Positions 11,032 to 35,926 of a stretch of DNA of 64,000 nucleotides are shown piece after piece. A program made the position numbers and the translations under genes. Origin of the DNA: Apteryx mantelli. Its lineage: Eukaryota > Chordata > Aves > Apterygiformes > Apterygidae. The stretch's first letter is position 1, and each line of letters opens with the position of its first letter. The DNA lies in NCBI RefSeq assembly GCF_036417845.1, contig NC_089978.1, forward strand, positions 163,367,962 through 163,431,961. Reading direction: 5' to 3'. The notes beneath the pieces are model-generated. The model had not been told where the DNA came from, searched no databases, and saw nothing but the letters and a program-made list of their open reading frames with translations.

Positions 11032-14000
11032 GTGAGAGTGGGACAGGAATAAGAGGGAAATTTCCAGCCAAAAGAGTATCATATTTTTCCCCTTGCTTTT
11101 AGGTGTGCTGTTCCCGTTTCTGCTCTGCAGGGAACAGCATGCTCTTTCTTTCCTCTCTGGCTGGAGTATGACGCTTTTAGTTCCCCTCAGACAGCATTTG
11201 GGATGCTAGCACTCCCCTGTTCCCATCTGCGGCTCTCAGGAATGCTCTGCTCCTTTCCCTGCCTTCCCAGGCTTCCCTCTTTTTGCTAGAGAGCTAAGAT
11301 CTGTTTTGCAGGAGGAAAGTGACAGCACCAACATTTTTTTTTTTCGCTGCTTTTCCCCAGCGTGTCACGGGACCTGTCAGAACTCATGAAGGAAGCCACC
11401 AAGGAGGTGCATGAGCAGGCAGAGAACACACCATTCATGAAAAATTTCCAGAAGGGGCAGGTGTCGCTCCATGAATTTAAGGTACTTGCAGCAGTATTGC
11501 TTGGGGATGGGATTTCCTTGTCATGGAATACACTGGTAGATCAGACAGGCTATGCGGGGACTAAAGGTTGAGGGGCAAAGGAAGCCCTTTGCATCACAGC
11601 TGTTTTGTATCAGCATCTCCTGTGCAAAGCATGCTCTTAATCAAACTTTAGCATTCTTTACAGGCTCCTCTTGCAGAACATGAGGCAGGATTTTGTCTTT
11701 CTGGATGGGCAGCCAAGCCAAAACAAGATAAAAAGGCAAAGAGATTGTAATTGCTTTTATCTTTCCTTATAAATGCTTGCATGTTAATTATGGCCAATGA
11801 CAGTTAATGGAGATACAACTATGTGCAAGTGTATGAATGGTTGAAATGCCAACAAGAATGGAGAATACTTCAGAATGCTTTAGGCAGTTACAGGGCTAGA
11901 AATAATGACGGAATAATGAGAAATGGGGGATCATTTTTGGCACTGAACCTTGCGGTGTTGTAGTTATCACTTGAGTTATACCAGAACTGAGATCAGGAGC
12001 AATTACTCAAAGCACAGTGAGTTTGAGCAAGCCATGTCTGTTGTTAACGTGTAGGAGCCTGTTGCTTTTCTTAGATATAACAGAATCATTTGCAGATACT
12101 AAGTCTGTATCTAACCTGGCTAGATAATGTGACCTGAGTCACGTAACAAAGCCATGTGTAAAAACAAGGTAGACACCTGAGCTAGAAATTCCTGGGAGGC
12201 TAGAGGATGTGACACATGGGTTTGCAAATAACAGCTAGTAATCTGACCTGTGGCTTAATGACTTTGTTGTTGAATTGCTCCTTGATAAACAGATCCACAG
12301 GAGTAGGAAAAAAGTACTTATTTCTGACAGGTCACATTCATGATATGCAATCAAGCATACTGTTAATCTCAGGTGCTAGCTTCCTGCTGTTAGAAATGGA
12401 GCATTTGCTAGGCAATGAACTTTGAGACAGGCTAGTAATAACCTAAAAAGTCAAGCCTCTAAGATCCAGGAATACAGCTCAGTTTTTTAGAAAATACTGA
12501 CAGGCAGTCAGGGGGAATGAGATGTGACACTGGGTTTTAAAAAGTAAGATGATTTTCAAAAGCTGCATTTCTCACTAAACTACTATCTGCCTCTGAAAGC
12601 AACAATCAGATTAAATTCCTTTAATTTGTTAGGCAATATTCCTGTATTTTGTTTCTTTTCCAGTAAACTGGACAACAAGTTATTGTTTAAAAACTCTTTT
12701 TGTTTACCCTCTTGGCAAACCTATATATCTGCCCTGAAACATGACTCCATAAAATTTGAATATCTGTTTCTGCAACCAATGTCACTGCCTGTCTGTATAT
12801 CAAAGTCCTATTTGCTGACACAGTGGGGAAAAGTTGAAATGGCAGCTCTTTTACTGCTAGAACTAATAGCTTTGTGGGAGAATAAACCATTTTCTCCCCT
12901 ATCAGCAGTACAATTTCCCCTTCAAGCTTCACTCACCTGTACTACAGTGCCTTCACATTTTACCCTTTGCTGCTGATGAGGAATTTCAGTGTAAGCAAGA
13001 GATGGTGTACATGTAAATATGTATATAGCTTTTAAGAGCAGAATGCCCAGGAAAGGAAAGAATACAGCTGGATTGCCTTATCCTATATGGAAAGGCTGGC
13101 AGATAGAAAAAAGTATCGTGTAAGCTGGGAAAAACAACAATAGCAATGCTTTGAAAATAGAAATGAACACACAGCCTCACAGTGATCTTTCACAAAGGCA
13201 TCTTTAAGAGGCAAGCTGTGCTTTCAGTCCCCTTTGTATCTTATCTCCTTGGGGCAACCAAAGGGAAAGCAAAAAGCAACCCTACTTAGAAATCTGAATG
13301 AAGGGAGCAGTGGTGCCTCAATTCCCAGGATGGTGGATTGCCAACAGGATGAATAGGCTGCACCAGAAAACAGGGCGTGTCATCATCTCACAGGGCCCCA
13401 CAAAGGAAAGGCACATCTTGAAGCATTCAGATTTGAACACTACACCAGAAAACATACCTTTGGGAATAATCTCTCTGTTGACTGGGAGGAATGAAAAGAA
13501 TAGACCAGGCATTATTTAATAGGGCTCCATTTTCTATAATATCAAGCTGCCAGAATCTTAACTTAACTTGAAGGCGAAGACAGCAGCTTTTATGGACAGG
13601 TAAGACCAACATCTGTTGGGAATGGCTTAGGTCTCACCTGAGGATGCCTCAAGAGGAAGGGCCAGAAGGTGTCTCACTGTCCCTTCCAACTCTGTTTTCC
13701 ATATGGGAAACCTACAACAACATAACATATGTGCATGATTCATACTGGGTATGTGTATGAGTAACTTTTTTTATTAGTGGGATTTGTCCCAAAAGCTGGA
13801 GGACAGACAGATGCACCTGTATCTCATACCCTCCCTTCTATTTCAGCTGGTTACTGCCTCCCTGTATTTCATCTACTCTGCTCTGGAGGAAGAGATTGAA
13901 TGTAACAAGGACAACCCAGTTTATGCCCCTGTTTATTTTCCGGCGGAGCTGCACCGGAAAGCTGCCTTGGAGAAAGACTTGGAGTACCTCTATGGCAGCA

Positions 14001-16727
14001 ATTGGAGGGAAGAGATCCCATGTCCTGAGGCTACTCAGAAATACGTAGAGAGGCTCCATTACATAGGCAAGAACCGTCCAGAGCTCCTGGTGGCCCATGC
14101 CTACACTCGGTACTTGGGAGACCTGTCTGGGGGGCAGGTGCTAAAGAAAATTGCCCAAAAGGCCCTGCAGCTGCCCAGCACTGGAGAAGGGCTGGCTTTC
14201 TTCACCTTCGATGGAGTATCTAATGCCACCAAGTTCAAACAGCTCTATCGCTCCCGCATGAATGCCCTCGAGATGGATCTTGCCACTAAGAAAAGAGTCT
14301 TGGAGGAAGCCAAGAAAGCATTCCTGCTAAATATACAAGTGAGTAACAACTGGCCAGCCCTGTCTGCCCACACCCTCTCTCAAACAAGATAACAGCTACT
14401 GGGGAAAGGCAAAGCTGGTATTTCTGCTATGGAGCTCAAAGGAAGCTGTGGGTTAGGGCAAGCTAGTCAGAGCTAGACAGCTCCACTCGTCTTACCTGGG
14501 AGCCTAATGAACAACCAGTTTCTGAAAGATCCTTCTCCCTTCCCTAGGGTTCGAATTCAGACTCTTTCTTGTGCTATTGTTCAGATATAAATGAGGCTTT
14601 AATCTGGGAGCAGGGATCACCATCTACCTGCCCCACCTCTGCAGTAAAGCTCTATAGCTCCTCTTTGAATCCTGACTAGATACACATATAACTTGCTTTC
14701 CTTCCTATCAGAAGATGGGCCTTCTCTTGAGCTGGAAGCTTCAGAGAGAACCTGTAAAGTGAACAAGGAATTTGAAAGACACTCTCTTGACCCCACAGGT
14801 AGATTATGTTCTGTGCAGAAAGAGCAGCAGTACCAGGAAGGGCACAACTGGTTTGAAGACTTGTGACTTCCTCTAGTTCCTGAAGTGCCTGGGGCAGGGG
14901 CAAGGGGTCCAGTGAAAGAGGAAAGAAGCCCACATAATGAGACAGTGTTCATTCTTTTCAGGTGTTTGAAGCACTGCAGGAGCTGGTGTCTAAGGACCAG
15001 GAAAATGGTCACCCTGTGCAGTTGAAGGCAGAGCTTCGCGCAAGGAATGCTAACAGATCATATGAACATGGTAAGAGATTTCTAAAAGCAGTTGTTTAAA
15101 ATTGCCCCTTGTGGTTTTCTTTTCCTCCCTTCCTGTGTTCTTGCTTGTGCAAGCCACTGAGAAATAAGTGTGAGGTACTTGCCTCATCTCTTCACCAGCA
15201 GTCATCAAGAAGGGGCCCTCATGTGTGTGAAGCTGCTTCCAGACATGGCAGAGCAGGGATGACACATGTGGGTTCTCCATGAATAGTGCCCATGGGAAAG
15301 CTTTACAGGAAAAGACTACCCTCTCTCCCTCTCAGGTTTTAACAAGTGTAAGCTTCATTAGCCATATAAGTTTCAACCAAAGGGGAACCTGGCCTTGAAT
15401 TCACAAAGGAAAAGCTGCAATTTTGGGCCTAGCATGTTAGCTGTGATGCTGTGATGCTGACAGAAGGTTCTTCTAGACATGCAACCTTATCCAAGAGCCT
15501 GTCCTTTTGGACTAAATCTTCCTGTGGCCATTTTCATGCCTTCCAGAAGTATTTACTGAAAATACTTCCTGAAAGCAATGAAAATGTGCTAGGTTTAAAA
15601 TCAGCAGGAAATGTGAATGTGCAGTGAAATGTAACCAGCTCAGAAGTGGAGCTGTACAGGCTCCAGTTCAATTTTGCAACACTGAAAAGGCTCCATCTAC
15701 TGGTAAAGGCACAGATCCTGTGCAAAGGGCCCTTTCTGCAAAGTCAGTCCAGCTGCTGCTGGCAAAGTGATCCCTTTTGATGGAGTCAGACTTGTGACTG
15801 AGTTTGGATAGGGCTCAGATGTCTATGGAGGAAAGTGGTTTCTCTTATAAGATGTGGTTTGAATACGAAAGCTCTTATGACCTACACATTCTGAAACTAA
15901 AAGACAGATTTTTCATTGCATACTGGGCTGAACTAGTTTCCCAAGGCAAAGAATGCAAAATCTCCTTGTTTTGTGCACATCTGAACAGTGAAGCTTAGAG
16001 CAACTTCTTCAGTCAGGGCAGCAGAACTTCTCTGTGAATCTTTGCTGCTCATTTCTCAGTAAACCCATAAAGGTAGGATTTTCTAAAAAGCTCAGTGTTG
16101 GATGAAAAGTCCCATTCTAAAATTGCTCTAGGACAATTATTTGTCTGGAATGTTAAGGACTACCTGTTTAAAGTCATAAAATGCCTAACTGATTAAATCA
16201 TTGAGAGTTAGGAGACAAAATGCCTTTAAAATTCTGGTTTAACCATTTAACTGTCTTCTGGACGCATCAGAGGTTTGAATGAGTCTCTTCGGGATCTGGG
16301 CAGGGTATTTATAAACCAGTAAGGAGACAAAGGAAGATGCCAGTAATCAAATACAAGGGCTCACAGCCCCTCTGCTTGTGATGTCCAGGTCAAGTCTGCT
16401 GCTTCCCTTCCTCACCTACCCTGGCAGAGCAGAATCTGCTGTCGCTCTTTCCCCCAGCCTCACTGGGCTCTCTCCTTCTCCCCATAACAACTGCACCAAG
16501 GCCTGCTCCAGCACTGTGGAAGGCAAGCACAGCATACTGGCAGCCTCTTGCCTCATCCTGGTCTCATCAACTTTTTCCTATTTAATCTAGGTCCAGTGTC
16601 TGGGAAAGAAAGAGAGAGGACAAATACAAGATGCACAGAAATGCTTCCCACTACTCCCCTTGTGCGGTGGATCCTTGCACTCAGCTTCCTAGCCACAACA
16701 GTCGCCGTGGGCTTATTTGCCATGTGA
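11000..16727 (+). CDS. HMOX1: Heme oxygenase 1, five coding exons
   Basis: Coding exons 11000-11031, 11361-11481, 13847-14338, 14962-15070 and 16591-16727 join to 891 nt, 296 aa plus stop, the length I recall for chicken HMOX1. The enzyme opens heme to biliverdin, CO and Fe2+ on the cytosolic face of the ER, using electrons from cytochrome P450 reductase. Visible: proximal heme ligand His28 in KEVHEQAE (human His25), the distal-helix signature GDLSGGQ at about 142-148 with the catalytic Asp143, the [11 protein letters not shown] stretch, a variable hydrophilic linker, and a C-terminal membrane anchor (about 274-296, ending in VAVGLFAM). The start is the first ATG after the TATA box and gives the expected METSQ N-terminus. 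Regulation is expected through the E-box/TATA promoter and the upstream StREs. Position 70 is Cys where the human and remembered chicken proteins have Arg. All donor and acceptor sites are GT/AG. Confidence 0.98.
11361..11481 (+). CDS. HMOX1: HMOX1 coding exon 2 (aa 11-51)
   Basis: Follows the acceptor TTTTCCCCAG. It carries the proximal heme ligand His28 and ends in phase 0 after HEFK with donor GTACTT. Confidence 0.97.
12135..12141. promoter_or_regulatory. AP-1 core inside HMOX1 intron 2
   Basis: TGAGTCA is embedded in an imperfect palindrome (GTGAC at 12129-12133 and GTCAC at 12138-12142). It is a possible intronic bZIP site in the 2.4-kb intron 2. Confidence 0.3.
13620..13705 (+). repeat. 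Possible CR1 LINE tail fragment
   Basis: The stretch ending gtcccttccaactctg resembles the aggtcccttccaac motif near CR1 3' ends, in + orientation. It is short and degraded, inside HMOX1 intron 2, so the call is weak. Confidence 0.25.
13847..14338 (+). CDS. HMOX1: HMOX1 coding exon 3 (aa 52-215), catalytic core
   Basis: 164 codons, phase 0 at both ends. It contains the distal helix GDLSGGQ and most of the helical heme-oxygenase fold. Acceptor CTATTTCAG and donor CAA|GTGAGT. The codon at 13901-13903 is TGT (Cys70), where relatives have Arg. Confidence 0.98.
14962..15070 (+). CDS. HMOX1: HMOX1 coding exon 4 (aa 216-251)
   Basis: Encodes [20 protein letters not shown] and the start of the divergent hydrophilic linker. 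The last base belongs to split codon Gly252. Donor CATG|GTAAGA. Confidence 0.96.
16591..16727 (+). CDS. HMOX1: HMOX1 coding exon 5 (aa 252-296), membrane anchor
   Basis: After the acceptor TTTAATCTAG it encodes the rest of the variable linker and the single C-terminal transmembrane helix ([20 protein letters not shown], then LFAM), ending at TGA 16725-16727. The anchor tethers the enzyme to the ER. Confidence 0.97.
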
Positions 16728-17325
16728 ACAAATAGGACCTTCACCTTCTCTTCATGCCTTCCCTCACCATGAACTAATCCATCTTCCTCAGTCCTTCTGA
16801 GAGAAATTCTCCTTGGCTGGGTGCTGTGATCTTGGCTCTGTCACTAACATTAGGAGACTTCTCTCCCCAGAAAGCAAAGAGAGTGCTAAGGGGGGTTCAG
16901 GCAAAGCCTCTCCTGTGCTTGCTGTGAGCTATGCCTGAGACTAAATTTATCACCAGAACATAAGGGCAGAAAAGGCCTAAAAGCAATGACCGGGAATTGT
17001 CATTGCTTTGTAGAGCTCCTGTAAAAATCCTGCAAGATCAGAAATGCACGTTTGACATCTTGTCTCACCTCAGAAATGAAAAGTTCCCCAGAGCTCTGTT
17101 TGCTCAATATTTTATACTGCTAGCTGATACTGTGATCACTGTTTCTGTGGAGCCACAAGGTTCCTCTGGGTTTATCGACTATTTTATATGTCACTAGTAG
17201 GTTAAATCTTTTTCAAATCATTTTTGTTTTTTAAAAAGCAGAACATAGTTGTTGAAGATAGTGTTGTTCTTTTGTCTTGTTATATAATTTATATACATAA
17301 TAAACATCAATGTAAAGTCTTCAGG
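16728..17325 (+). other. HMOX1: HMOX1 3' UTR
   Basis: Runs from the stop codon to about 20 nt past the AATAAA at 17299. About 600 nt, increasingly AT-rich toward the end. Confidence 0.75.
17299..17304 (+). terminator. HMOX1: HMOX1 polyadenylation signal
   Basis: AATAAA in an AT-rich context, followed within 30 nt by a TG-rich stretch (gcctggtgtttcctattgtt). It is the first canonical signal after the HMOX1 stop. Confidence 0.75.
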
Positions 17326-19304
17326 CCTGGTGTTTCCTATTGTTAGAGCTGTATCCAGGGAGAATGGAAGTGCCTTTCTGCCTCCCAATTTTATGTCTTC
17401 TGGAACTGCTGCCTCCACAGACACGACAATAGACAAAAGTGGGAGTTATCAGAACCAGACTCTGTTCCCACTCTGTTCTAACAATAACTTGTACAAGCTC
17501 AGTCAGGTTTCTTAAGCTTCACAATGATCTCTCTATTTCTAGAAATTGAATGAAATTCTGTGACTGTACAAAATATCTTTAAGAGCTGGAAGCTGTACAT
17601 AAGAGCTAGCTGCTATTCTATTAAAAGAAAAAGGTGACTGGACTCCTGGCTGGTCTAAACAAGGGCAGCTGCCCCTGCCCTGTACCAGCTAAGGGCCAGG
17701 TGCCATTAATCATACTGCCTGAGAATGTCACCATGAATCAGAAAAACAAGCATGTTTTCACTACTCACAAATGAAATACACACTAGCTTTTCATCCTACA
17801 AGACAGCAAAATCAGAGACATCAAGCATGTCCTCACCTAGGTAACAATCAAACCAAGCCAGCTTACTCCCAGATTTTGGCAACGCACAAGGAGTTGCTAA
17901 AGACAGTACAAATAAGTAGCACCACTAGAGCAGCCCATGTACACAGCTTTCTGTTTTCCCCTTGCTCACTCAGAACTGGAGGTCTGGGTTTGTGGCCACC
18001 TGCTGTTATGGCTGTAGGCCTTATCTGCTTATGAGGGTCTTCTAATGCAGGAGTCCCTGAAGGAGTGGCTGCAATTTGGTGTAACACAGCAGATACTGAC
18101 AAGGCCATTATCCTTCAGCTCAGAGTCCTTTCCCCTCTTTCTACCTGAAGAGCCTCTGTGATCAACCTGTCTTCATGATGCTGCCTGTTCTAGCTGTGGC
18201 CTTAATCCCAAAGACATATACTCCTACTGATCTGTGTTAATGACCAGCACTGAACCTACTCAAAGAGCAAGAATCAGAAGGCAGGTCCTGCAGAGAATAA
18301 ATGGTGAGAAAGAGGGACTGTCACTATCCTTAGGTTCTTGTCTATCCTATTTTTCTTCCAAAATCCCCTTTAATACTTCTCTATTTGGACCCATTCACCA
18401 ATCCCTGGAAAAACAGAAAACAAGTTAATTGTTAAAAAAGATAGTCAAATGTTTGAAAAGCAGGGATATTAGGCTTGATAGCTATTCAAATCCAAGAACT
18501 CATTCATTCATTCAAATTTATTTTAAGTTCCACCTATTCAGTCTCTCTAACACACCCCAACTAAATCATTATGTTCATTCAACCATGCTGAATAAATAAA
18601 CCTCCCAAACATGCAAAGAAATGCCAAAGAGCTCAGAAAATGCATTCTAGCACAATCAGCCCCCCACTCTGCTGCCCTAAGAGATCATAATGGTGACCTC
18701 AAAGTTATGAAACTTGGATTCAAACTGACACCATCCCCTTCCTGTTCATAGCAGTAGAGGTATCATGCTCTGAATATCTCACAGCCATTGTAGCATCACA
18801 CACAGAAGGACTCCAGATTGAGCCTAAAGCAAGTCTTCAGAGGTAAAAACTAAAACTTTCCTTTGTACTCATCTATGATCTTTATGAAAATATCCAGCTT
18901 CCCTACAGCATAGCTACAGCTGACAAGATGGTCTTCATTTTCCATCCCGTGCTGTTAAAATCTCCCTTGCAACACACTATGCTTCCCAGCTCTGATTTTC
19001 ATTTAGTATGTGCACTACCACACTTTCTAGGAGCCATAATGGTTACCCAATGACAAGTCAGCTTTCCCCAAAAATTCAGTACTAGTTAGCAGAAAAGCAT
19101 TCCAGAGAAAACATATCCTAAAACAACAGTCTGTGTATATGCATATTTGGCTTGCTGCATAGTTACTGTCTTCCCTGTGGGACTCCGGACAGTCCAGCCA
19201 CCTGCCATTCCCTTTTCCAGTATGTTCCAAATCAAGTTATTTTCTTCATTCATCCAGCTGTCTTTGGCTGCTGGCCTGCTGCACCAGAACAAATCTGCAC
19301 ATGT

Positions 19305-19352
19305 TCTTCCCTTCCCTTCCCTTCCCTTCCCTTCCCTTCCCTTCCCTTCCCT
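19305..19352. repeat. (TTCCC)n pentanucleotide microsatellite
   Basis: About nine uninterrupted copies of the pyrimidine-only pentamer. It is likely polymorphic. Confidence 0.95.
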
Positions 19353-19579
19353 CAGAAATGTCCCTATCATGGACCTGTCACCTGAACTAAGGACTAGCCC
19401 TCATTGCCCTGTCGAGATGCCAGAGCTCGCCGGCAGTACCATCCCAAAGCAGCTACCCCAACAAGGCAGGATCGCAAAGCCAAATCTGGTACATATAGTC
19501 TTCGCAGAAAGGGCTCTGGAAACGCTCCGAGGAGTCTCTCGTGGCTCAGTACAACGCTCCTTATCTGGCCTACGGTACC

Positions 19580-19745
19580 TATCACGTCAGAACCGCAGAA
19601 TAGTTGGGCTTGGCAGGGACCTCTGGAGACCGTCTCGTCCAACCCCCTGCTGAAGCAAGGTCACCTAGAGCAGGTTGCCCAGGACTGTGTCCAGTTGGTT
19701 TTGAGTATCTCCAAGGATGGAGACTCCACAACCTCTCTGGGCAAA
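19580..19745 (-). repeat. CR1 LINE 3' fragment (avian type)
   Basis: The sequence runs through ttgggcttggcagggacctc, ctcgtccaaccccctgctga, agagcaggttgcccagga and gagactccacaacctctctg, the reverse complement of the 3' end of avian CR1 elements. The element is therefore on the - strand and 5'-truncated, as usual. This is the strongest lineage marker in the window. Confidence 0.85.
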
Positions 19746-20322
19746 TTAGCATTGATTAAACATTGTGTAAACACTAACTAATCCTCACAGATCTCTGTTA
19801 TCCCCACTCTGGGGGCATCAGAGGTGATCGCAGTGCTGCCCGAGGACACGAAAGGCTGCCACCGACTTGATGGGCCTCAGAGACAGCCATAGCCCCACTA
19901 AACTGCACCTCCCATGTTTCGGGGGCTTGGCAGATGAACCCCAGGGCAGACACCTGGAGTGCCAAGCGGGATGCAGAGCTGCCAGCCTTTTCACAGCCCT
20001 CAGCTGAATGCCTCCTGCTAAGGCCTGTCAGCACCCAGCATCTAGGGAGGCAGGAATTCCAGACAACCCAGGGTTTTCTCCACCTTGGCCTCCAGCCTTG
20101 CCGCAATCGCCACTTTATTTTATTTGTGTCCATTAACGCAGCTGTTTGACGCATGTCACGGAGGGGCCAGGCCCGCCCCGCTAGGCTCGCCTCTAGGCAG
20201 CCCACGCGCTCTCTCCCCCCCGGCAGCAATGGTCTCACCCTCTCCCCCCCGCCGCGCCGCCTACAATAGTCCCGCCCGATCCGCCATTTTCCTCCCCTTT
20301 TCCCCCTCCCTTTCTCTCCCAG

Positions 20323-20335
20323 TTTTCGCGCCAAA
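20323..20335 (+). promoter_or_regulatory. E2F site in the MCM5 promoter
   Basis: TTTTCGCGCCAAA contains a perfect TTTSSCGC E2F consensus. MCM genes are classical E2F targets at G1/S. Binding is inferred. Confidence 0.75.
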
Positions 20336-20423
20336 CTGCGCCCGGCCGAAAGGGGGCGGGGCACTCGGCTGCGGCGGCCTCGGTCGCAAGGGGAGGGGGC
20401 GGGGAGGGAAAGGACGGTCGGGG

Positions 20424-20457
20424 CCAATCCGCGGCGGCGCGCTGCGGGCGGGCCAAT
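20424..20457 (+). promoter_or_regulatory. Pair of CCAAT boxes (NF-Y)
   Basis: Two direct CCAAT pentamers start at 20424 and 20453, 29 bp apart (about three helical turns). Spaced CCAAT pairs are common in cell-cycle promoters. Confidence 0.65.
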
Positions 20458-20479
20458 AGGAGCGCGCGGCGGCAGCGCG

Positions 20480-20568
20480 CTTGGAACGCACCGCATATCC
20501 GGTTTTGTTTCCGCCTCGCGCTGCTTTTGCCGCGAAAAGTTGCGGGCCGGTTCCCGGGGAGCGGCGAG
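20480..20568 (+). other. MCM5: MCM5 non-coding first exon (predicted)
   Basis: The ATG-bearing exon begins after an acceptor (CCCCTTCAG|GGAAGC at 20961), so an upstream exon is required. The best donor in the CpG island is GCGGCGAG|GTGCGG at 20569. The transcription start is not identifiable from sequence; 20480 is a guess downstream of the CCAAT boxes. The exon would contain the palindrome TTTTGCCGCGAAAA. Confidence 0.4.
20525..20538. promoter_or_regulatory. E2F-like palindrome at the MCM5 start region
   Basis: TTTTGCCGCGAAAA is a near-perfect palindrome. Its right half is the reverse complement of TTTTCGCGG, an E2F-type core. It lies in the presumed first exon or at the start site. Confidence 0.45.
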
Positions 20569-20659
20569 GTGCGGAGCGGGGGGCGCGGCTGCCCCGGGGC
20601 TGAGGTCCGCCCCGCGGGCGGGGGCAGGGGGGCCCGCGTGGGAACTGGGGAGGGGGGTC

Positions 20660-34134
<13,475 letters not shown>

Positions 34135-34430
34135 CCTCTTTATCCCACTTGTCTGGTAGCTCAAGCCATCCAAAGGGAACCACTGCTGGCTGCTGACTGA
34201 CCCCCCAGGTGGTTGCTGAGAAAGAGCACCCTGTTAGGTTGGCTTTCTGCTGATGGAAGAAGCTTTTCCTTGGGAAGCAGAACAGACAGGTGCTTCCATC
34301 TTCAACCACAGTTCAGGACAGGTGGGGTTCCCACTTTGTGTCAGATGCTCTGTCACAGGGTCTCTTTCGTGTTTCTCAGAACTCCGAAAGCTTTTAGTTT
34401 GCGTTAAAATAAAAGCTGACATTGGTACTC
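34135..34430 (+). other. MCM5: MCM5 3' UTR
   Basis: A short 3' UTR from the TAA to about 20 nt beyond the AATAAA at 34408. Confidence 0.75.
34408..34413 (+). terminator. MCM5: MCM5 polyadenylation signal
   Basis: AATAAA (in gttaaaataaaagc), 274 nt after the stop. It is the first canonical signal in the 3' region. Confidence 0.75.
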
Positions 34431-35915
34431 CAGGATCCTTTGCTGTCTGGAGGGAGGTGGGACAGAGGGCATTTTATCCCTATCCTCCTCTGTTGGCAGT
34501 GCAGGACCATTGTTTGGAAGGGCATCTGTTCTGCTCCTTCTGTATTATCCTCTCCACTCAGCCACTGACAATGTGGGCTCACCTCGAAAATGGAAACAGC
34601 CCTGCTGCCATCTGGGCAGCTCAAGCATATGTAAAGGAAAAATGTCACTTTTCACTCAGGGTTTGATCTCCCCGTTGAGGCATAAATCCTGTTAGTACAA
34701 ACTGCTCTGCTAGGCTTAGCTATGCTGGAAGCACGTTATTAAGTCACTAACCACAGGCTGCTGCTGTCTTTCCTGCCTTCAAGCAGCATTGCAGGAAACA
34801 ACCTGGTGTTTTGTACAGGACACAGTGTTTCCAAGGTGTTATTTACTTACCCCTCCTCTCCCTGTCAAAGGGCCTTAGTAGGCAAGCACATTACCCTGCA
34901 GTAAAAAATGACTATGTGAATAAGCCTTAGTTCCACATATAGGCAGAATGGCTCTAAGCCTCCTGTTTCTGTCAGCCTGGCAGAGTGCTGCTACTGCTGA
35001 GAGAGGATGGGGGATTTGGGGGCAGTGACTGTGGCAAAGAGCTGTGCACCTTTGTAGAAGGTGTTGCTTCAAACACTTCTTTTGTGTGTGGTGGCTGTGA
35101 GGCAGGATGTCCTGCTTTGCAGGGAGTCTTTCCTGAACTCTCTGAACCTTTTCTGGCTTGGGCCCTTAGAGTGGCAGAATGCACTTGCTCTGCATGTCAG
35201 CTACTCTTGTATACTTGTCTGTAAGCACACACAGATCTTCTTGCCCCTAGTACATAGAAGCACATACTCTTTCCCCTCATTGCTCAGTGTGAGATAGGCT
35301 GTCCTTTCACCCATGGATGCACAAAAAGGAGCTTCTTTGTTTGTCATGTGTTGCTGCAGGAGTGTGGATGGTTATTGTGCAGTATGCACTGTACTCTGTG
35401 GTAATCTGTTTTCTGAAAAGCCTCACACTCAGAGAAGCACTAGCCTATAGCACCTCACTGGCCAACAACACCTCAGAGCTGTTGCTGTTGGTATGTAGCT
35501 GTCACACAGGTTAGCTCATGTTAGGAAGCAGTACTCCTGAATTCCTCCTGCAGTATCTGCTTCTGTATTTGTTTTGTGTCCTTGCACTTGTCACTCAAGA
35601 TTTTGTCATTTCTAGCTAAGTAATATTGGTTATGTTTTAAGGACAGCTGGATCTAAGTATCCTAAAGACACAATGTGCTGGTAGGTCTCTGTCCATTCAG
35701 CCACCCCGGGCCAGCCTCGAACGTGAGAGAGGGCTGAGCGAGGGACTTTGTGACCTCAAAAGAGTTCTGCTTCAGGGCATTTATAGCAGAGAGAAGCTGT
35801 TGTGCGTGCAGGAGGGGCTAGTGCCATGTCTTAGAGTGACCTTCAGACTAAAAATACACCCCAGAAGAACGTGACACAGGCAAAATAGCATTATTAGCAA
35901 AATAAATACTCAGGG

Positions 35916-35926
35916 CCAGCAGAGGG
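35916..35926 (+). promoter_or_regulatory. CTCF-like motif
   Basis: CCAGCAGAGGG in the context ggGCCAGCAGAGGGTac fits the CTCF core, 1.5 kb beyond the MCM5 poly(A) site. Confidence 0.35.

Larger units (their letters stand above)
17326..20150. other. HMOX1-MCM5 intergenic interval
   Basis: About 2.8 kb between the HMOX1 poly(A) site and the MCM5 CpG island. It holds a CATTCATT-type simple repeat near 18500, a (TTCCC)n array and a CR1 tail. No exon or conserved protein is recognisable. Confidence 0.7.
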
